Below, piece after piece: positions 45,651-57,938 of a stretch of 64,000 nt of DNA. Made by a program: the position numbers and the translations under genes. This DNA comes from Aporrectodea caliginosa (lineage: Eukaryota > Annelida > Clitellata > Crassiclitellata > Lumbricidae): positions 186,001-250,000 of the forward strand of contig JACEVL010000410.1 of assembly GCA_020284085.1 (NCBI GenBank), in the 5' to 3' direction. Positions within the stretch are counted from its first letter, which is position 1. Each line of letters starts with the position of its first letter. The notes below the pieces were generated by a model. The model saw only the letters and a program-made list of their open reading frames with translations, ran no database searches and had not been told where the DNA came from.

Positions 45651-46170
45651 TCAGAACTTTACCGCAAGAAATGACTCAGGAAACATTTGAAGGGTATGTT
45701 GTGACGCACCTTATTAGATAATAATATATGTCCCTTATACATGATAGATAGTCATGCAATGTTGTGACGTCCTAACACGAGAATACATGCAATGCATACA
45801 ACCAAACATTGCACCAGACAATAAAGCATCAGTATAACTCGCACGCAGTTGAAGGAGGTAAGCGGCAGTTTATGGTTTTCATTCTGATAGCTGACGAATC
45901 TTTACGAAGTGCGAATCAGTGCCACGTCGAACAAAAGCAATTTGCATGCGTATAGGCATAGCGGCAGATCAGCAAGAAGTGCAGAATTTTGTGCATCTGC
46001 AGGTCCTATCCGTCCCATGATGCGAGACTTCAGTGAACTGCACGACAGCAGCCTGCATGGACGATTGCAGCCGAATCGATATATGCTGCAGACCTTGTGT
46101 ATACTGGGACACCTGCAGCATTCAATTCAATAGATGATAAGGCGTTTCCGATAAGCTTGCTAAAAAACAG
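45651..46170. other. No gene; perfect octamer word
   Basis: ATTTGCAT at 45940-45947 is the classic POU octamer, about 2.4 kb upstream of the POU promoter. It could serve autoregulation but may be chance. Confidence 0.3.
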
Positions 46171-46204
<34 letters not shown>

Positions 46205-46455
46205 GAGAGAAACATCTGAACGTCTTGATGTTAGACTTGATGTGTTTGTGTGAGACAAGTGCATGTTTTTAGTTTAATTGCATGGAACTCAGTGACTTTC
46301 CTTGGACAAGATGCTTGACTTTGACATGAAATATTGCACCTTTATCAAGCAAAAGTCAATACCTTTCTCTCACTCCGTTATTATTTATAAATCTCCAGTG
46401 ATGTACAGTATATATTTATTACGTTCTATTCCTATTATATATATATATAATAGGA

Positions 46456-46497
<42 letters not shown>

Positions 46498-46500
46498 CGG
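46171..46500. repeat. (TA)n microsatellites
   Basis: Pure TA runs lie at 46174-46202, 46436-46450, 46457-46474 and 46477-46497, separated by unique sequence. Confidence 0.9.
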
Positions 46501-47290
46501 AAAACGTCTGCTTATTTCTAAGACATGTAAAGATTCTGAGCCAGATTTTAAAGGATATTTCTAAGCAGTAATGTCGATTAAAAGCAGATACTGCTGAACA
46601 TTCTAAAGATATATATCTAAGTATACTATAGTAAGTAGCCATAGAACAGCTACACAATCACTTGTAACGATAATCAGGAAATCATCGAATATATCTTGTA
46701 TACGCACTATACTACTGTTTCTGTTACTAGCCAATGCGTGTCTCTTTTTGGCCACACGAAAATTATGATTGTTTGCGGATGGAATCTGTAAATCTGCATG
46801 CATGAGAGAATCTATCTGAGCATTGAAAGAAACGAACAATGACAAAATATTTTTCGCTTAGCACAGTATATAGGCCTATATATTGGTTGTGTTAACTTTT
46901 AAGACCGCCCTAAATAAAGTAACCTATCAGGTTCCAGTCACATCCGCAAGGGTAAGCATCTTTAAACATACGCTTCACCGCACGCAGACGCAACTAAGAC
47001 ACCATCTTTTAAATTCCGTCAAGTAGCCATTTGGTCAATAGTTCCTATAAATATTGACATGTACAAATATGGAATCGGACAGACAGGACAACTATCTATT
47101 ATAAGGACTAATCTCATTGCTGTGCGATTTATGAATGTCAAATTCATAAGACATTCAGCCTATATGGATCTTATAAGAGCTCAACCCCGCTTAATGTTGC
47201 CTGACTGAACCACGACGACCAACAGTTTCTCTTTTGATTTCCGTTTCTGGTCTAACTGTGCAGACCTTGAGAATAATTACAGAATAATTA
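46501..47290. other. No recognised gene
   Basis: AT-rich with short motif-free frames. Confidence 0.5.
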
Positions 47291-47299
47291 TATAACTAA

Positions 47300-47800
47300 T
47301 GAGAAATTGCGGCGGAGGGGGCGTCAGCCGCCACGGTCAGACTTCTGACCAGAATTTACTTGGCCCTAGGTTAATTTGTACGGAAACTCCGTCCCAACAT
47401 CGTCAGCAGGGTGCCTTACTTTGTAGTGCGGCGGCGGCGGCGGCGTAGCGTTCGCTTTAAGTGGTGGTCGATGGGTTGAATGTAACCACGGCGTCATCAT
47501 GCCGTACGTGAGAAATCCCGATGCCTTGGGCTTCAACTCCGTCGTAAACGGCCGTCTTTTAATTCGTTCAACGGGCCGTGACCATATTTACTCACGATTT
47601 CAAAGACCTGTCGTAATTACGAGCGCCACCTAGTGGCCAGGAATTTGCAGGACACGCGCTCGACGCCTCCACCGCCCGCTTTGTGCAGCGGCGCGTGACG
47701 TAATATATCCTTACATCGGTAACGACGCTTAGCGAGCGGTCAAAGCAACGTTCAAGGTAAAGAGACCCGTTCAGGATCAGGAGCTTCTGTCTCGGGAAAG
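47300..47800. promoter_or_regulatory. GC-rich island upstream of the POU gene with a CTCF-type site
   Basis: About 500 bp of CpG-rich DNA lies 3.8-4.3 kb upstream of the POU start. It contains GCCACCTAGTGG at 47625-47636, matching the CTCF core consensus (GCCMYCTRSTGG) at every position; TAATTA at about 47614; TGACGTAA (CREB/ATF type) at 47697; and a (GGC)n run at 47429-47445. No long coding frame is present. The gene assignment is by proximity only. Confidence 0.4.
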
Positions 47801-49059
47801 GTCAAGTCGGAAGTCGAAATTCTTGCCGATTGAAGTCGAAGATATAGGAGAAATTGCCTACTTATACAGAATTCAATTTGTTTAGTTTCTGTGAAGTTTC
47901 AAATAGCTTAGATATTTTGACGCAGAAGGACTGCGCGATGTTGCTATTTGAGAAACAAACTTCAGTCAAGACATTGGCCCTGCTAAACGCCAGCCTGCAC
48001 CTACGAAGCCTGACTTTGAAAATCATAACAGATAATTACTATCTGCAGTGTGTTAGTTGCCAAAAGAGGACAGGGGATCGAAAATTTTACAGATTGTCAC
48101 AATTATACATGAATGCAGGTCAAAATCTCGCGCTGTTAATACGTTGCATGCATGCTAAACAAATCCAATGTCTTTTCAGTTACTCAGCTGCAGAGTTGGA
48201 AGAATAACTAGGGATTTAACCCCCTCTCAACCAACAACTAAACCACGATTCTGGTAACTAACAAACCAGGAGTCAATTAAACACAATCAGATATCGGTCA
48301 CAGTATTTTATTCTCGGAAATAAGCTGGTCAATTAAAAATTGAAATCATATATCAGATTAGATATTTGCTCAGGCTGTTAGAGGCAGATGAAATAGACTC
48401 TAGAGAGTATACAGGCTAGCCTGGCAAGGCATTTAGAATCATTTTAGATAGAGACGTACGAAGAGACAGCCGAACGAACGCACAGATATAGGCGGACAGA
48501 CGAACGAGCGGACATGCAGACGGACCGATGTAATGCATGTAATTAATCTCTGTACGTTTAGTTAGAAAGGTTCCGATGACATCGCATGGCACAGAACACG
48601 TATAGACAGATACCATCAGAGGCATACAGTCGGTCCCGTTATATCAACTACTGAAACTATGATGTCATCACAGAGATCACATAGCGGTGGTAATACGTGG
48701 TATAATTGGATTATGATCGGTCGGTAACATCTGGCTTACCGTAACGCCTGCCACCCTATAGCCACACCAGCCCCATCCCACCAACAATGCCTGCCCTTCA
48801 TTCCTTTATATTAAGGAAGAGCGGCGCGCGGCTATTCAATCACCAAAAGAAAACGGTGAGAAAGCTTTGATTTAAGAAACAGAACACACAGAAGCAGACA
48901 CACGCACATGGACACATGGACATACGTCGACACACCCAAAGACATCTACACGAATTAACATAGGCATGTGTTTACTATAGCAAACAACGCGCCGAAACTC
49001 ATCTTTGTAATTCAGAGATCTTGCATAAGCAGATCAGTCAAATCTGATAGAAGCTTACG
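47801..49059. other. No recognised gene
   Basis: The 117-codon plus frame ending at 48207 begins without ATG and has no recognised domain. Nothing else is supported. Confidence 0.45.
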
Positions 49060-49770
49060 AGTGTGCGAGGTGGACACTGGACAGGCATCAATCCCCTCAC
49101 CCCACCACCACCACAACAACGAAAACACCCAGCAAGTGCACCCCCTGGTTCTGCCTCTTGGGGTCGGCCTCTTTCGTCCTCCACCCCCCTCCCTCCCCGC
49201 ATGGTGCAGCTGGTTCACTGTGGTCAGTCGACCATCGCACGATCTCCAAAGGTATCACTTGTTGGTTGGACTGCAACGACATTTGCAATTCAAATCGTCG
49301 CTCATTGAATACGAGTCGCAGATTAATCTTCCGTCTGACACCTGAGACGTGTACCTGAATGAATTTCGAGACCTCAGTCGCTCGGTCGGTCCTCCGCCGC
49401 CGCGTCCCTCCGCCCCACCGACCGACCGCCCGCCCGATGGACCGCGGGCACAGCCTCTGTAGCCCACGGTCCGCATCGATATCGATGGGTCAACTGTGCT
49501 GTCACGGGGGTCACCAGGTAGATATATCAATCAGACACGGTTGAGGGTGCGCCTGGGCGCCGGTCCTGACGCCCAACGGACAATGGATGCACTTAGCAAC
49601 GGCCATTTTACAATATGGCGGCACGCTCCATCAATTATTACACATATTAATGACGATTGTGGCTCATTTGGTGGCCTGCACCAGCCCACTGCACTGCAGC
49701 GGCTCCCAATGCCTTCGATCATCGGCCATTGGCTCATAATTATAGGTACCCACTGAACTCCATCCATGCA
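49060..49770. promoter_or_regulatory. Second GC-rich island upstream of the POU gene
   Basis: The stretch is CpG-rich with long frames on both strands, none with a domain. Notable words are a palindromic AGATTAATCT (Otx/K50 homeodomain type) at 49320, ACAATGG followed by ATGCA near 49578 (SOX and POU half sites side by side), and AATATGGCGG near 49613 (YY1-like). It lies 5.6-6.3 kb upstream of the POU start. Candidate enhancer or CpG island. Confidence 0.35.
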
Positions 49771-50224
49771 ATGCACATTGCACATAGCACTATAATATGT
49801 CGGCATTCGTTCTATAGACGCAGTTTGTAAGGTTTCATTCCGTTGCACAAGAAGTATGCGCTGTATATAGCATAGTATAGTAACGTAATAATCAAGATAT
49901 AGTATTGTCTCAGAGAGCTACAGTGGTTAAGCTAGAGGTATACTGTCACATTGGTCACGTTATCAGTTGCTGAAAATCTCAATCTCTTGATTGAATTGCA
50001 AGCTGAAACTTTCTGTGCAATTTTCTCCATGTTGCTCGTATATTCCTACGATTGTTGCTTCACAGTCTGCGTTCCATGGCTGTTACTAGAATCTGCCTGT
50101 AGTTTGGGACCTTCGATCTACGTCCAACTGCCATTTTAACTGGTCGACCCAATCGTAAACTCTAAATTACTGCTAAACGCAAGAGCGCTGCGCTACAGAG
50201 GGTTTGTTCAGAGATGCCTGCAGT

Positions 50225-50225
<1 letters not shown>
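49771..50225. other. No recognised gene
   Basis: AT-rich, with short frames only. Confidence 0.5.

Positions 50226-50312
<87 letters not shown>
50226..50312. repeat. (GA)n microsatellite
   Basis: About 43 uninterrupted GA dinucleotides. It is a perfect polypurine run able to adopt triplex structures. Confidence 0.98.
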
Positions 50313-50314
<2 letters not shown>

Positions 50315-51320
50315 CATCCTGGAACTTCGCAAGACCAGTCCTGGACCTCACTTGTGGCTTCTGCTGTGTAGGCCCCATTTGTCTTCCTCTATATGGCCTA
50401 CACTCCTGCCCGCAGATCAGCCCTGAACTGTTATTTGTCACGTGTAGACTTATTGGAGTAATAAATAGACCTATTGGGAAATGCTTCACCCAGCAGATAC
50501 TGTCATCACCGACAGGGTTGTTTTAAATGGGGAGCTTGTCGTGATGTTTTCCATACATTTCGGAAAACCAATTATTTTATTGTCCGCCAAATCTTAGATA
50601 AACTAACTTGATATACCTACTGTTAATTGTATCACAGTACCCTGGTGACACTTAACGAAGGAAGTGTCAGTGAATCTTGCACAGAGAACTCAGTCTACAT
50701 CAGAGCGCTTTATGAACGATGCGCTCAGCATCAACAATAATTAGTACTTTATTACGCCTGAAGGCAGATCTCGCGAACAGATTTAGCCCTTTCTATTGGA
50801 CGAGACAGAAGAAGCTCTCGTGGCAGATGATTTAAAAACTGCGCTCGAAGATGACACTAACATCACAAAAATATGTCGATATAAAAGTATATATATATAT
50901 ATATACATATAGCTAGAAAAAATTTAAAGTGTAATTTATAACTGCCATAAATAATATCGGAAGGATTTAGAGGCTTGTATGTTTAGACCAGGCGTGTATT
51001 CGTGGGGAGTGTGGCGTGTGGGGATGTGACTCCTGCCGGTTAAAAACCAGAAGGCTTCTTCCGTATTTTGCGGAATGAGTAATCATTCGAGATAGTGGCT
51101 GAGCGGGGAAACAAGGGAAATCTTAAAAATACGGCGTTCATGTTGTACCTGTTGACTGCAATGCGATCACCGGTGTGATTCTACGGCGCCGTAATATCAG
51201 ACGTAGACTTACACCGTATACGACGCTCCCAACTCCGATTCAAACTAACTCGGGAAGTCGCTCGAGCGGCGCGGGAGGTCCAAAGAACGACATGCTCGGC
51301 TGCGTGCATTAATGATCGAC
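50313..51320. other. No recognised gene
   Basis: A short TA run lies at 50889-50908 and there is a moderately GC-rich part at 51140-51310. No coding signal was seen. Confidence 0.5.
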
Positions 51321-51327
51321 AACCTGA

Positions 51328-51346
51328 ATATATATATATATATATA

Positions 51347-51393
<47 letters not shown>
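51328..51393. repeat. (TA)n microsatellite with one break
   Basis: Two pure TA runs are separated by a short TT-containing break. The Ile/Tyr frames on both strands are artefacts. Confidence 0.95.
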
Positions 51394-51394
<1 letters not shown>

Positions 51395-51497
51395 CCAACA
51401 CGTGCGTGTACAGTTTATGCTGAACATATAGCATAGACTGAAGGTAAGCGGTAAGCACGTGTGTCGATATAAGAACCTCATTCAATAGATAGCATGT

Positions 51498-51577
51498 GAC
51501 TGACTGACTCACTGACTCACTGACTCACTCACTCACTCACTTATTCATAGGTGGGTGAGTGAGTCAGTCAGTCAGTC
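51498..51577. repeat. (TGAC)n/(GTCA)n foldback
   Basis: A run of gactgactgactcactgact words is followed, after 'ttattcataggtggg', by the inverse gtgagtcagtcagtcagtca. The two arms can pair over more than 20 bp. Confidence 0.85.
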
Positions 51578-51579
51578 AT

Positions 51580-52427
<848 letters not shown>

Positions 52428-52884
52428 ATATATAATTATTAATATAATAATTATTATTATTATATGCCTTCGCGAAGTGTTCTTCCTATAGCCACGAAGT
52501 GTTTGTGCCTGAATCTGCTGATGTAATTCTGTTTCTCAGTGTTATTTCCTGCTCTTTCGTTGTTCCTCAGTCAGACACTTCCTGCCCGTCGGCTGTGCCA
52601 ATCTAGACACCCTGCAGTCGTCTTGTGCTCCACTGACTTTTTGGTTGCGTCATAATTCGTTTAGTTCCTGCTGCCCCACTCCATCCATAGAGGTCTCTGA
52701 GTATCAGAGGCAAGATGGTCGCAGCCATACGTAGAACCGATTAAATGGGTTGACCTGGTTGATAAAGGGCTTACCATTTAAAAAGCATCTCTATCTCTGG
52801 GTTTCTAAGATGAAGATGTTACACTTGTATCCACCCTTCCACAGAAATTCATCAGATGCGTGGCTCTGAACTTAATAAATAATA

Positions 52885-53105
52885 ATAAATAATAATCTTT
52901 TCTTTAATTGAGCGCCTGACAAACGCACTGCGCTGTACATTTACATGTTAAGCAATTGAAACAATCTTAACTACTAATAGAACAGACAGCCTGCAATACA
53001 CGGCGCTAATAGCAGCCTACAAAGCATGTCCACCCTACGGAGCTCGAACTCGGTACCTCTCGCTCTCTACGCCAGTGTGTAATCCAATCATTCCAATGGG
53101 CTATC
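52885..53105 (-). mobile_element. tRNA-derived SINE, family C, full length
   Basis: On the minus strand the head (about 53105 to 53035) has an A-box-like 'atgattggattacacactgg' and a B box GAGTTCGAGCTCC. The body includes GTACAGCGCAGTGCGTTTGT and CAGGCGCTCAA, and it ends in a (TTA)n-like tail at 52880-52902. Related copies lie at 55675-55975 and 62395-62500. Confidence 0.75.
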
Positions 53106-53875
53106 GCCCCCCCCAAATCAAATTATTAGGCTGAAGCGCAGACACGACCACAGCAATCCAACGCTTCGATCTTCGTGTATACACTGATCGGTAAAATTTA
53201 AAGGATTGCGTGGTCACTGCAGATGATTTTGGTATTTCACAGACAGTAACACGTCCACGTACTATTACCCGGATAGATTTTTCTTTAGCTCCGCTGCCTC
53301 TCCCATGCAGCGCCATATTATCAAAAACCAAGCGGCTATAGTTACGCAGCCAAGTTCTGGCTGTCTATAAGCGCTGGGCTTCCAAGTGCTGGCTGTTTAA
53401 GCGCTGGGCGTCTATGAGCTTGGCTGTCTAAGCGCTTTCGATGCAGACGATTTAATTTGAACAACAACAAGAGAGAAGAAAGCGTCGTTTAGTGTATAAC
53501 CGCCGCCTCACAATAGACATCAGGCGCCGAGATTATTTGCATATTTCCTCAACGGAATGAGTGAGTGATAGAGGAATATCCACATCTGAGCATTGTTTCG
53601 GAAGGTATGGTCTTTAGCTGTAGTTATGTTTAATATAATGCGTTATGCACCTGTAGACTATTAGTATTGCTGTTGTTGTTGCTAAGTAGGGGCCTATGTG
53701 TCATACATACGAAGATGTATGTTTAAGGCTCGATCAGTCACTTTGCGCTGCCTATGCTATGTCTTGCGAGTTATAGTACTCCGGTTGAGGCTATATACCT
53801 CATGAGAATTCATTATGCACCTGGAGCTCTATATGGTTGCATGTTTCTCGGGCTCTATAGCCTCAGTTGTTACTG

Positions 53876-53877
<2 letters not shown>
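53106..53877. other. No recognised gene
   Basis: A short degenerate internal repeat lies at 53350-53440 ('gctgtctaagcgctgggc' variants, four copies). No coding signal was seen. Confidence 0.5.
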
Positions 53878-53906
<29 letters not shown>

Positions 53907-54235
53907 CATACATACATACATACATACATACATACATACATACATACATACATACATACATACATACATACATACATACATACATACATACATACATACA
54001 TACATACATACATACACATACATACATACATACATACATACATGCATGCATGCATGCATACATACATACATACATACATACATACATACATACATACATA
54101 CAAACAAACAGACATGCATACGCCATACATACATACAAACAAACAAACATACATACATACATACATACATACATACATACATACATACATACATACATAC
54201 ATACATGCATACATGTACATATATGCATACATACA
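53878..54235. repeat. (CATA)n microsatellite, about 350 bp
   Basis: The same tetranucleotide as the 21.9-kb array but in the opposite orientation, with interruptions of (GCAT)n at 54041 and AAACAAAC at 54102 and 54137. Frames on both strands are artefacts. Confidence 0.98.
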
Positions 54236-55537
54236 TAGGCCAGATGAAAAGTGAATGCGGTACAGGTTGCAATATTATTTTTATGTCATTTTCCATTTGC
54301 ATTCAGGTTGAATTTGGAACTGGACAAAGTAGCAGTCAATGAAACGATGTGCCTTTAAGCAGTCTTGTTTTATGATTTTGAAAGTCTAAAATCAAGTCTA
54401 AATTGAAGGATATCGTATAAAAATCAAATCCTTTGGACTGAACACAACTGATGATCTCAATGATATAAACAAGACTACTTCTGTGGATTATAGCAGTGAT
54501 GATGCAGTAATGAAAACATTGCGGTTGACAATATCACAGAAGTTCTTGTGCCATCCTTAAGTGACGTTTCCAAATCACTTTCGCCCTCTTAGTCCGTGGC
54601 CAACCTATTTTTACCCGGTGATATTTTATGCATGCACAAATTTTGCCAGTATATTATGCTAGAAGATAAGTATAGCTCCAACTGTGTCTGCAGCCAGAAC
54701 CAGTTCCTGCTGAATCTCACGGAGAGCCTTTTGCCTGTACAAATAGGTCAACAGCTGCAAGTTCTTGTAAATTCTGTGAAAAGGTCATTAAGTGACAGAG
54801 AGAGGACGATAAACATTGAAAAGGATTAGATCGGATTAGAGTTGATTTCCAGAGTTCATGAAAGAGATAGTACGTTTAAATGGCTTTGGGGTTTGAAGAA
54901 AAGCTAGTAAGTCTTAGATGTGTGAGTCATGAAAGAAAGCAACTCCACCGCAAAATCTACCCGGCCGGGGGTGATTTAGGAGAGAACAGGAGACAAGAGG
55001 TGCTAGGTCAACGATCAAGGAAGGTTTGAATAAAGTTTAGCTGAAAGCAAGAGAATATGCCAAGTGTATAATTTTGTAGAAAATGAGACTTATTCCTTAT
55101 ATAGAATGGATGTAAAGATATCAGAAGCTTATTGTTTCAAAACGGGAAGAACAACCAAGGTTTAACGCAATGATTCTGCTGTTGCTATGGCCGCATCTCA
55201 AGAGCAGCCTTGGCCCCACCATTACAACTCTGCCCGAGGGAATTTGCAGTCACTGCCATACCTTCAGACCGGGTCGACGCCTTGGTTTATATAAGAACGG
55301 GCAACGTGACAATCCACGTGAGAGACTTTCTTCATTGGTTTTCAAAGACAGCTCTGCCTCTCCCAACCTCAAGAAACTTTAAATGATGTTAACAGTTATT
55401 TCTTTTATTGATATCATCATATTAACATTAGTAAAAATTTACGTTCTCACTGGATTCATATTTGTTTGTAATGCTCACTTGGTCAGGTAAACTTTAAGGC
55501 AACATACCATAGTTATACATGAATTCATCTGTATATT

Positions 55538-55540
<3 letters not shown>
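54236..55540. other. No recognised gene
   Basis: Frames at 54596-54829 and 55170-55382 (plus) are short and motif-free. The latter contains an ATG but no domain. Confidence 0.45.
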
Positions 55541-55601
<61 letters not shown>

Positions 55602-55622
55602 CGTCACAAAATAAATTTGTCT

Positions 55623-55698
<76 letters not shown>

Positions 55699-55700
55699 TT
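55541..55700. repeat. (ATA)n microsatellite pair
   Basis: Two long ATA runs (55541-55598 and 55626-55697) are separated by 'tgacgtcacaaaataaattt'. They abut the 3' tail of the SINE to the right, which ends in the same triplet. Confidence 0.97.
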
Positions 55701-55975
55701 TATTTTTTAATGAAGCGCCTGACAAACGCCCTGACGCCCCTGAGCTGCACATGTTATAACGATTAAACAATTCACAAGAACACAAATTACAGAAGACATG
55801 AATCAGCAAAATTGCAGCCATGCATGCAAGGAGCAAGCTCATTGTACTTTTTGCTGCCACCTAGGGATGAAGGCATGAGCTAAACCCAGGGCCTTCCGGG
55901 AATCGAACCGGGTCCGAGAGCACGACAGGCAAGAGTGTTATCCTTTATACTATCCCATTCCCCTATGACACTCAT
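55675..55975 (-). mobile_element. SINE family C with tRNA-Asp-like head, full length
   Basis: The minus strand from about 55957 to 55889 reads GGGATAGTATAAAGGATAAC, then ACTCTTGCCTGTCGTGCTCT, then CGGACCCGGTTCGATTCCCG. This has the A box, an anticodon loop with GTC, and a perfect B box in tRNA-Asp order. The body and tail lead left into (TAA)n. The acceptor and D stems are imperfect and the head continues into SINE body, so it is not a tRNA gene. The head is closer to a real tRNA than that of the 53-kb copy. Confidence 0.85.
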
Positions 55976-56672
55976 GGTTCGACATAGCAGCCTTTGTTAT
56001 CCAGCTTAAAATACTACAAAGGCTTATAAGATTTACTATTAATCTCTTCGGCTCGGAGATATACCTACAATACTAGATACTGCACTACTGCGTGGTTGCC
56101 TGTGTTGAGCGAAATTAACTATAATAAAATAAAGTCTCCTATACAAATGTGCGTTTTATTTGCAGATGCTGACACAGAAACTTCCTGTTTGCGCGCAGAA
56201 GCCCATGGGCCATAATAAAGGAAAAGAGCGGTAATAGAGCAGGCGACATCCGGGGACTTCCAGCAGAGGTAACCAAGACGAGAAATTTTAATCATTCGTC
56301 ATAATCCCGATATGGTAACGGAATATTCAAACATACGCCACGGCGCCAGGTCAAATGTCTCGTAATAACACATATATTTCGATATTTATCTACGTATACT
56401 ACAGGCCACACAGACAATATATACACATATTTGCCATAGTAGCTGTTCCGTAAAATTATATGAATATGGCTCAGAGTGACGTACTGGAGTAATATTTGGA
56501 CATAAACCGCCGACTCTGGCGCCACCTATGGAGCACAAAATGGCTATTTCAGCAGAATATAGAGGAAGGCTGAATGGTCGCATAATAATCACGAGGTCAC
56601 TCATGGTTCAATCTTCCTATAGCTTACAAACAGACGGCATAGACGCTAGAGGCACGGAAGGACGACGGTGAA
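55976..56672. other. No recognised gene
   Basis: Short minus-strand frames at 56292-56604 have no domain. No clear repeat ends were seen. Confidence 0.5.
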
Positions 56673-56802
56673 AGATAAAGAGAAAAAGGAAATAAAGGAA
56701 AAAAGAATAGGAGTAAAAGACGAAGAGTAACGCATAATAGATAAAGAGAAAAAGGAAATAAAGGAAAAAAGAATAGGAGTAAAAGACGAAGAGTAACAGG
56801 CA
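56673..56802. repeat. 66-bp purine-rich unit duplicated in tandem
   Basis: A unit with 'agataaagagaaaaaggaaa' and 'taggagtaaaagacgaagag' starts at 56673 and again at 56739. The two copies are practically identical, so the duplication is recent. Confidence 0.95.
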
Positions 56803-57618
56803 AAGGAGTCTTATGGATATTGAATGATAAGTAGAACCGTATACCCCAGGAAAAGGAAGTGGCAGCGGAAGGCATAAACACCTTCGTTGTTGATTTTCTC
56901 TAAATGGTCCGGTACTCACCAGTGAGAATACTCTGGACTCTTACGAAGTATTTATTTGGCGCCATATATTTACACTAACCATGGTCTTCACCTGTGTAAT
57001 GCAATGTAGCTCAATTCAATGCAATCATATGGATGTATTTTATTATCATTATTATTTTAAAGCTTTTTATGGTGTCAGCGCATAATGACAACGTATACAT
57101 GAAACAAGAGCGCTAAACAGCTGAGTGAACGGTGTCCTTCCATCAAAGGCTCCTTCATCGATATTAATCGTCTTATGACAGGTTCCGACCTGAACTCTAT
57201 ACCTTACAAGACAAGCTCTCAACGAAGACGATCGGGTCCCACACGTCCTGCAAAACCCGGTCATTTCAGGCGGATATTATTTTATCCAAGTAAAAATAGG
57301 GATCGACCTTGCTCAACTCGAAATCTCATGAACCAATGTGATTGCAGGTGGTCCGTGTAAAGAATGAATCAGGCTAATCCGCGAATGAGCAGTTCTCAGA
57401 GTTAATGATGCATCTGACCTCATCACAGCGAATATCACCTCAGAACCTTTCACATGTGAATGAAACTCAGTGCATTAGTAAAGGATGTAGATCTTAAAAG
57501 ACTTAAATAATATATATATATATTCTCTGGTTCTTTACAATATGCATGCGTCGTGAGCTCGATCATTGAATTGACTAACAGTCTACAGATATATTTTTAC
57601 TTTATTTTCAACGCGAAC
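56803..57618. other. No recognised gene; possible LINE 3' stub
   Basis: A minus-strand stub at about 57040-57115 ends in (ATT)n and carries 'cataatga' and 'gagcgct' words like other repeat ends. The minus frame at 57067-57264 is unidentified. Confidence 0.4.
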
Positions 57619-57626
57619 ACTTTCGG

Positions 57627-57930
57627 CAAGGACGTCATTTGGTGCAGTAGATAAAGGCTCCCTCTGAATTTGAGGGACAAACCAACCATTTATATGTATA
57701 TCAGACATCAGTGCATTTGATGAAATAATATATCTTTATTCGTCACTATGAGTCTAGGACAGAAGAAAATCAAACATAGTAAGAAATAAATCAGAAAAGA
57801 AGAAACATGCCAGATCAGTTTAACCGCAGTTTTGCCCATGTAGACTAAATACAAAATTTAACAAGCTGGCCAAGTCCCCCCCAAAAAAGAATTTTTGTAG
57901 CCCCTCTGAAAAACTTTAATGAAATCCCTG
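57627..57930. mobile_element. hAT MITE, complete, with perfect 8-bp target duplication
   Basis: ACTTTCGG occurs immediately outside both ends (57619-57626 and 57931-57938). The left end is CAAGGACGTCATTTGG. The right end, on the other strand, is CAGGGATTTCATTAAAG. At 304 bp it is non-coding and aligns with the interrupted copy at 11149-11874. The 8-bp duplication and CA(G)GG termini place it in the hAT superfamily. Confidence 0.9.
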
Positions 57931-57938
57931 ACTTTCGG

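Noticed and set aside
47854..48207. 117-codon plus frame beside the CTCF-type island
   Set aside because: Starts without ATG, no domain, composition like surrounding non-coding DNA.
49012..49848. Eight overlapping frames on both strands in the GC-rich island
   Set aside because: Open on both strands at once, Pro/Gly/Arg-rich, no domain; explained by base composition.
53754..54342. Long open frames on both strands of 120-175 codons
   Set aside because: Translation of the (CATA)n array; no non-repetitive protein sequence.
55889..55957. tRNA-Asp(GTC) gene
   Set aside because: The boxes and anticodon loop are good, but the acceptor stem is broken and the sequence continues into a repeated SINE body and tail.
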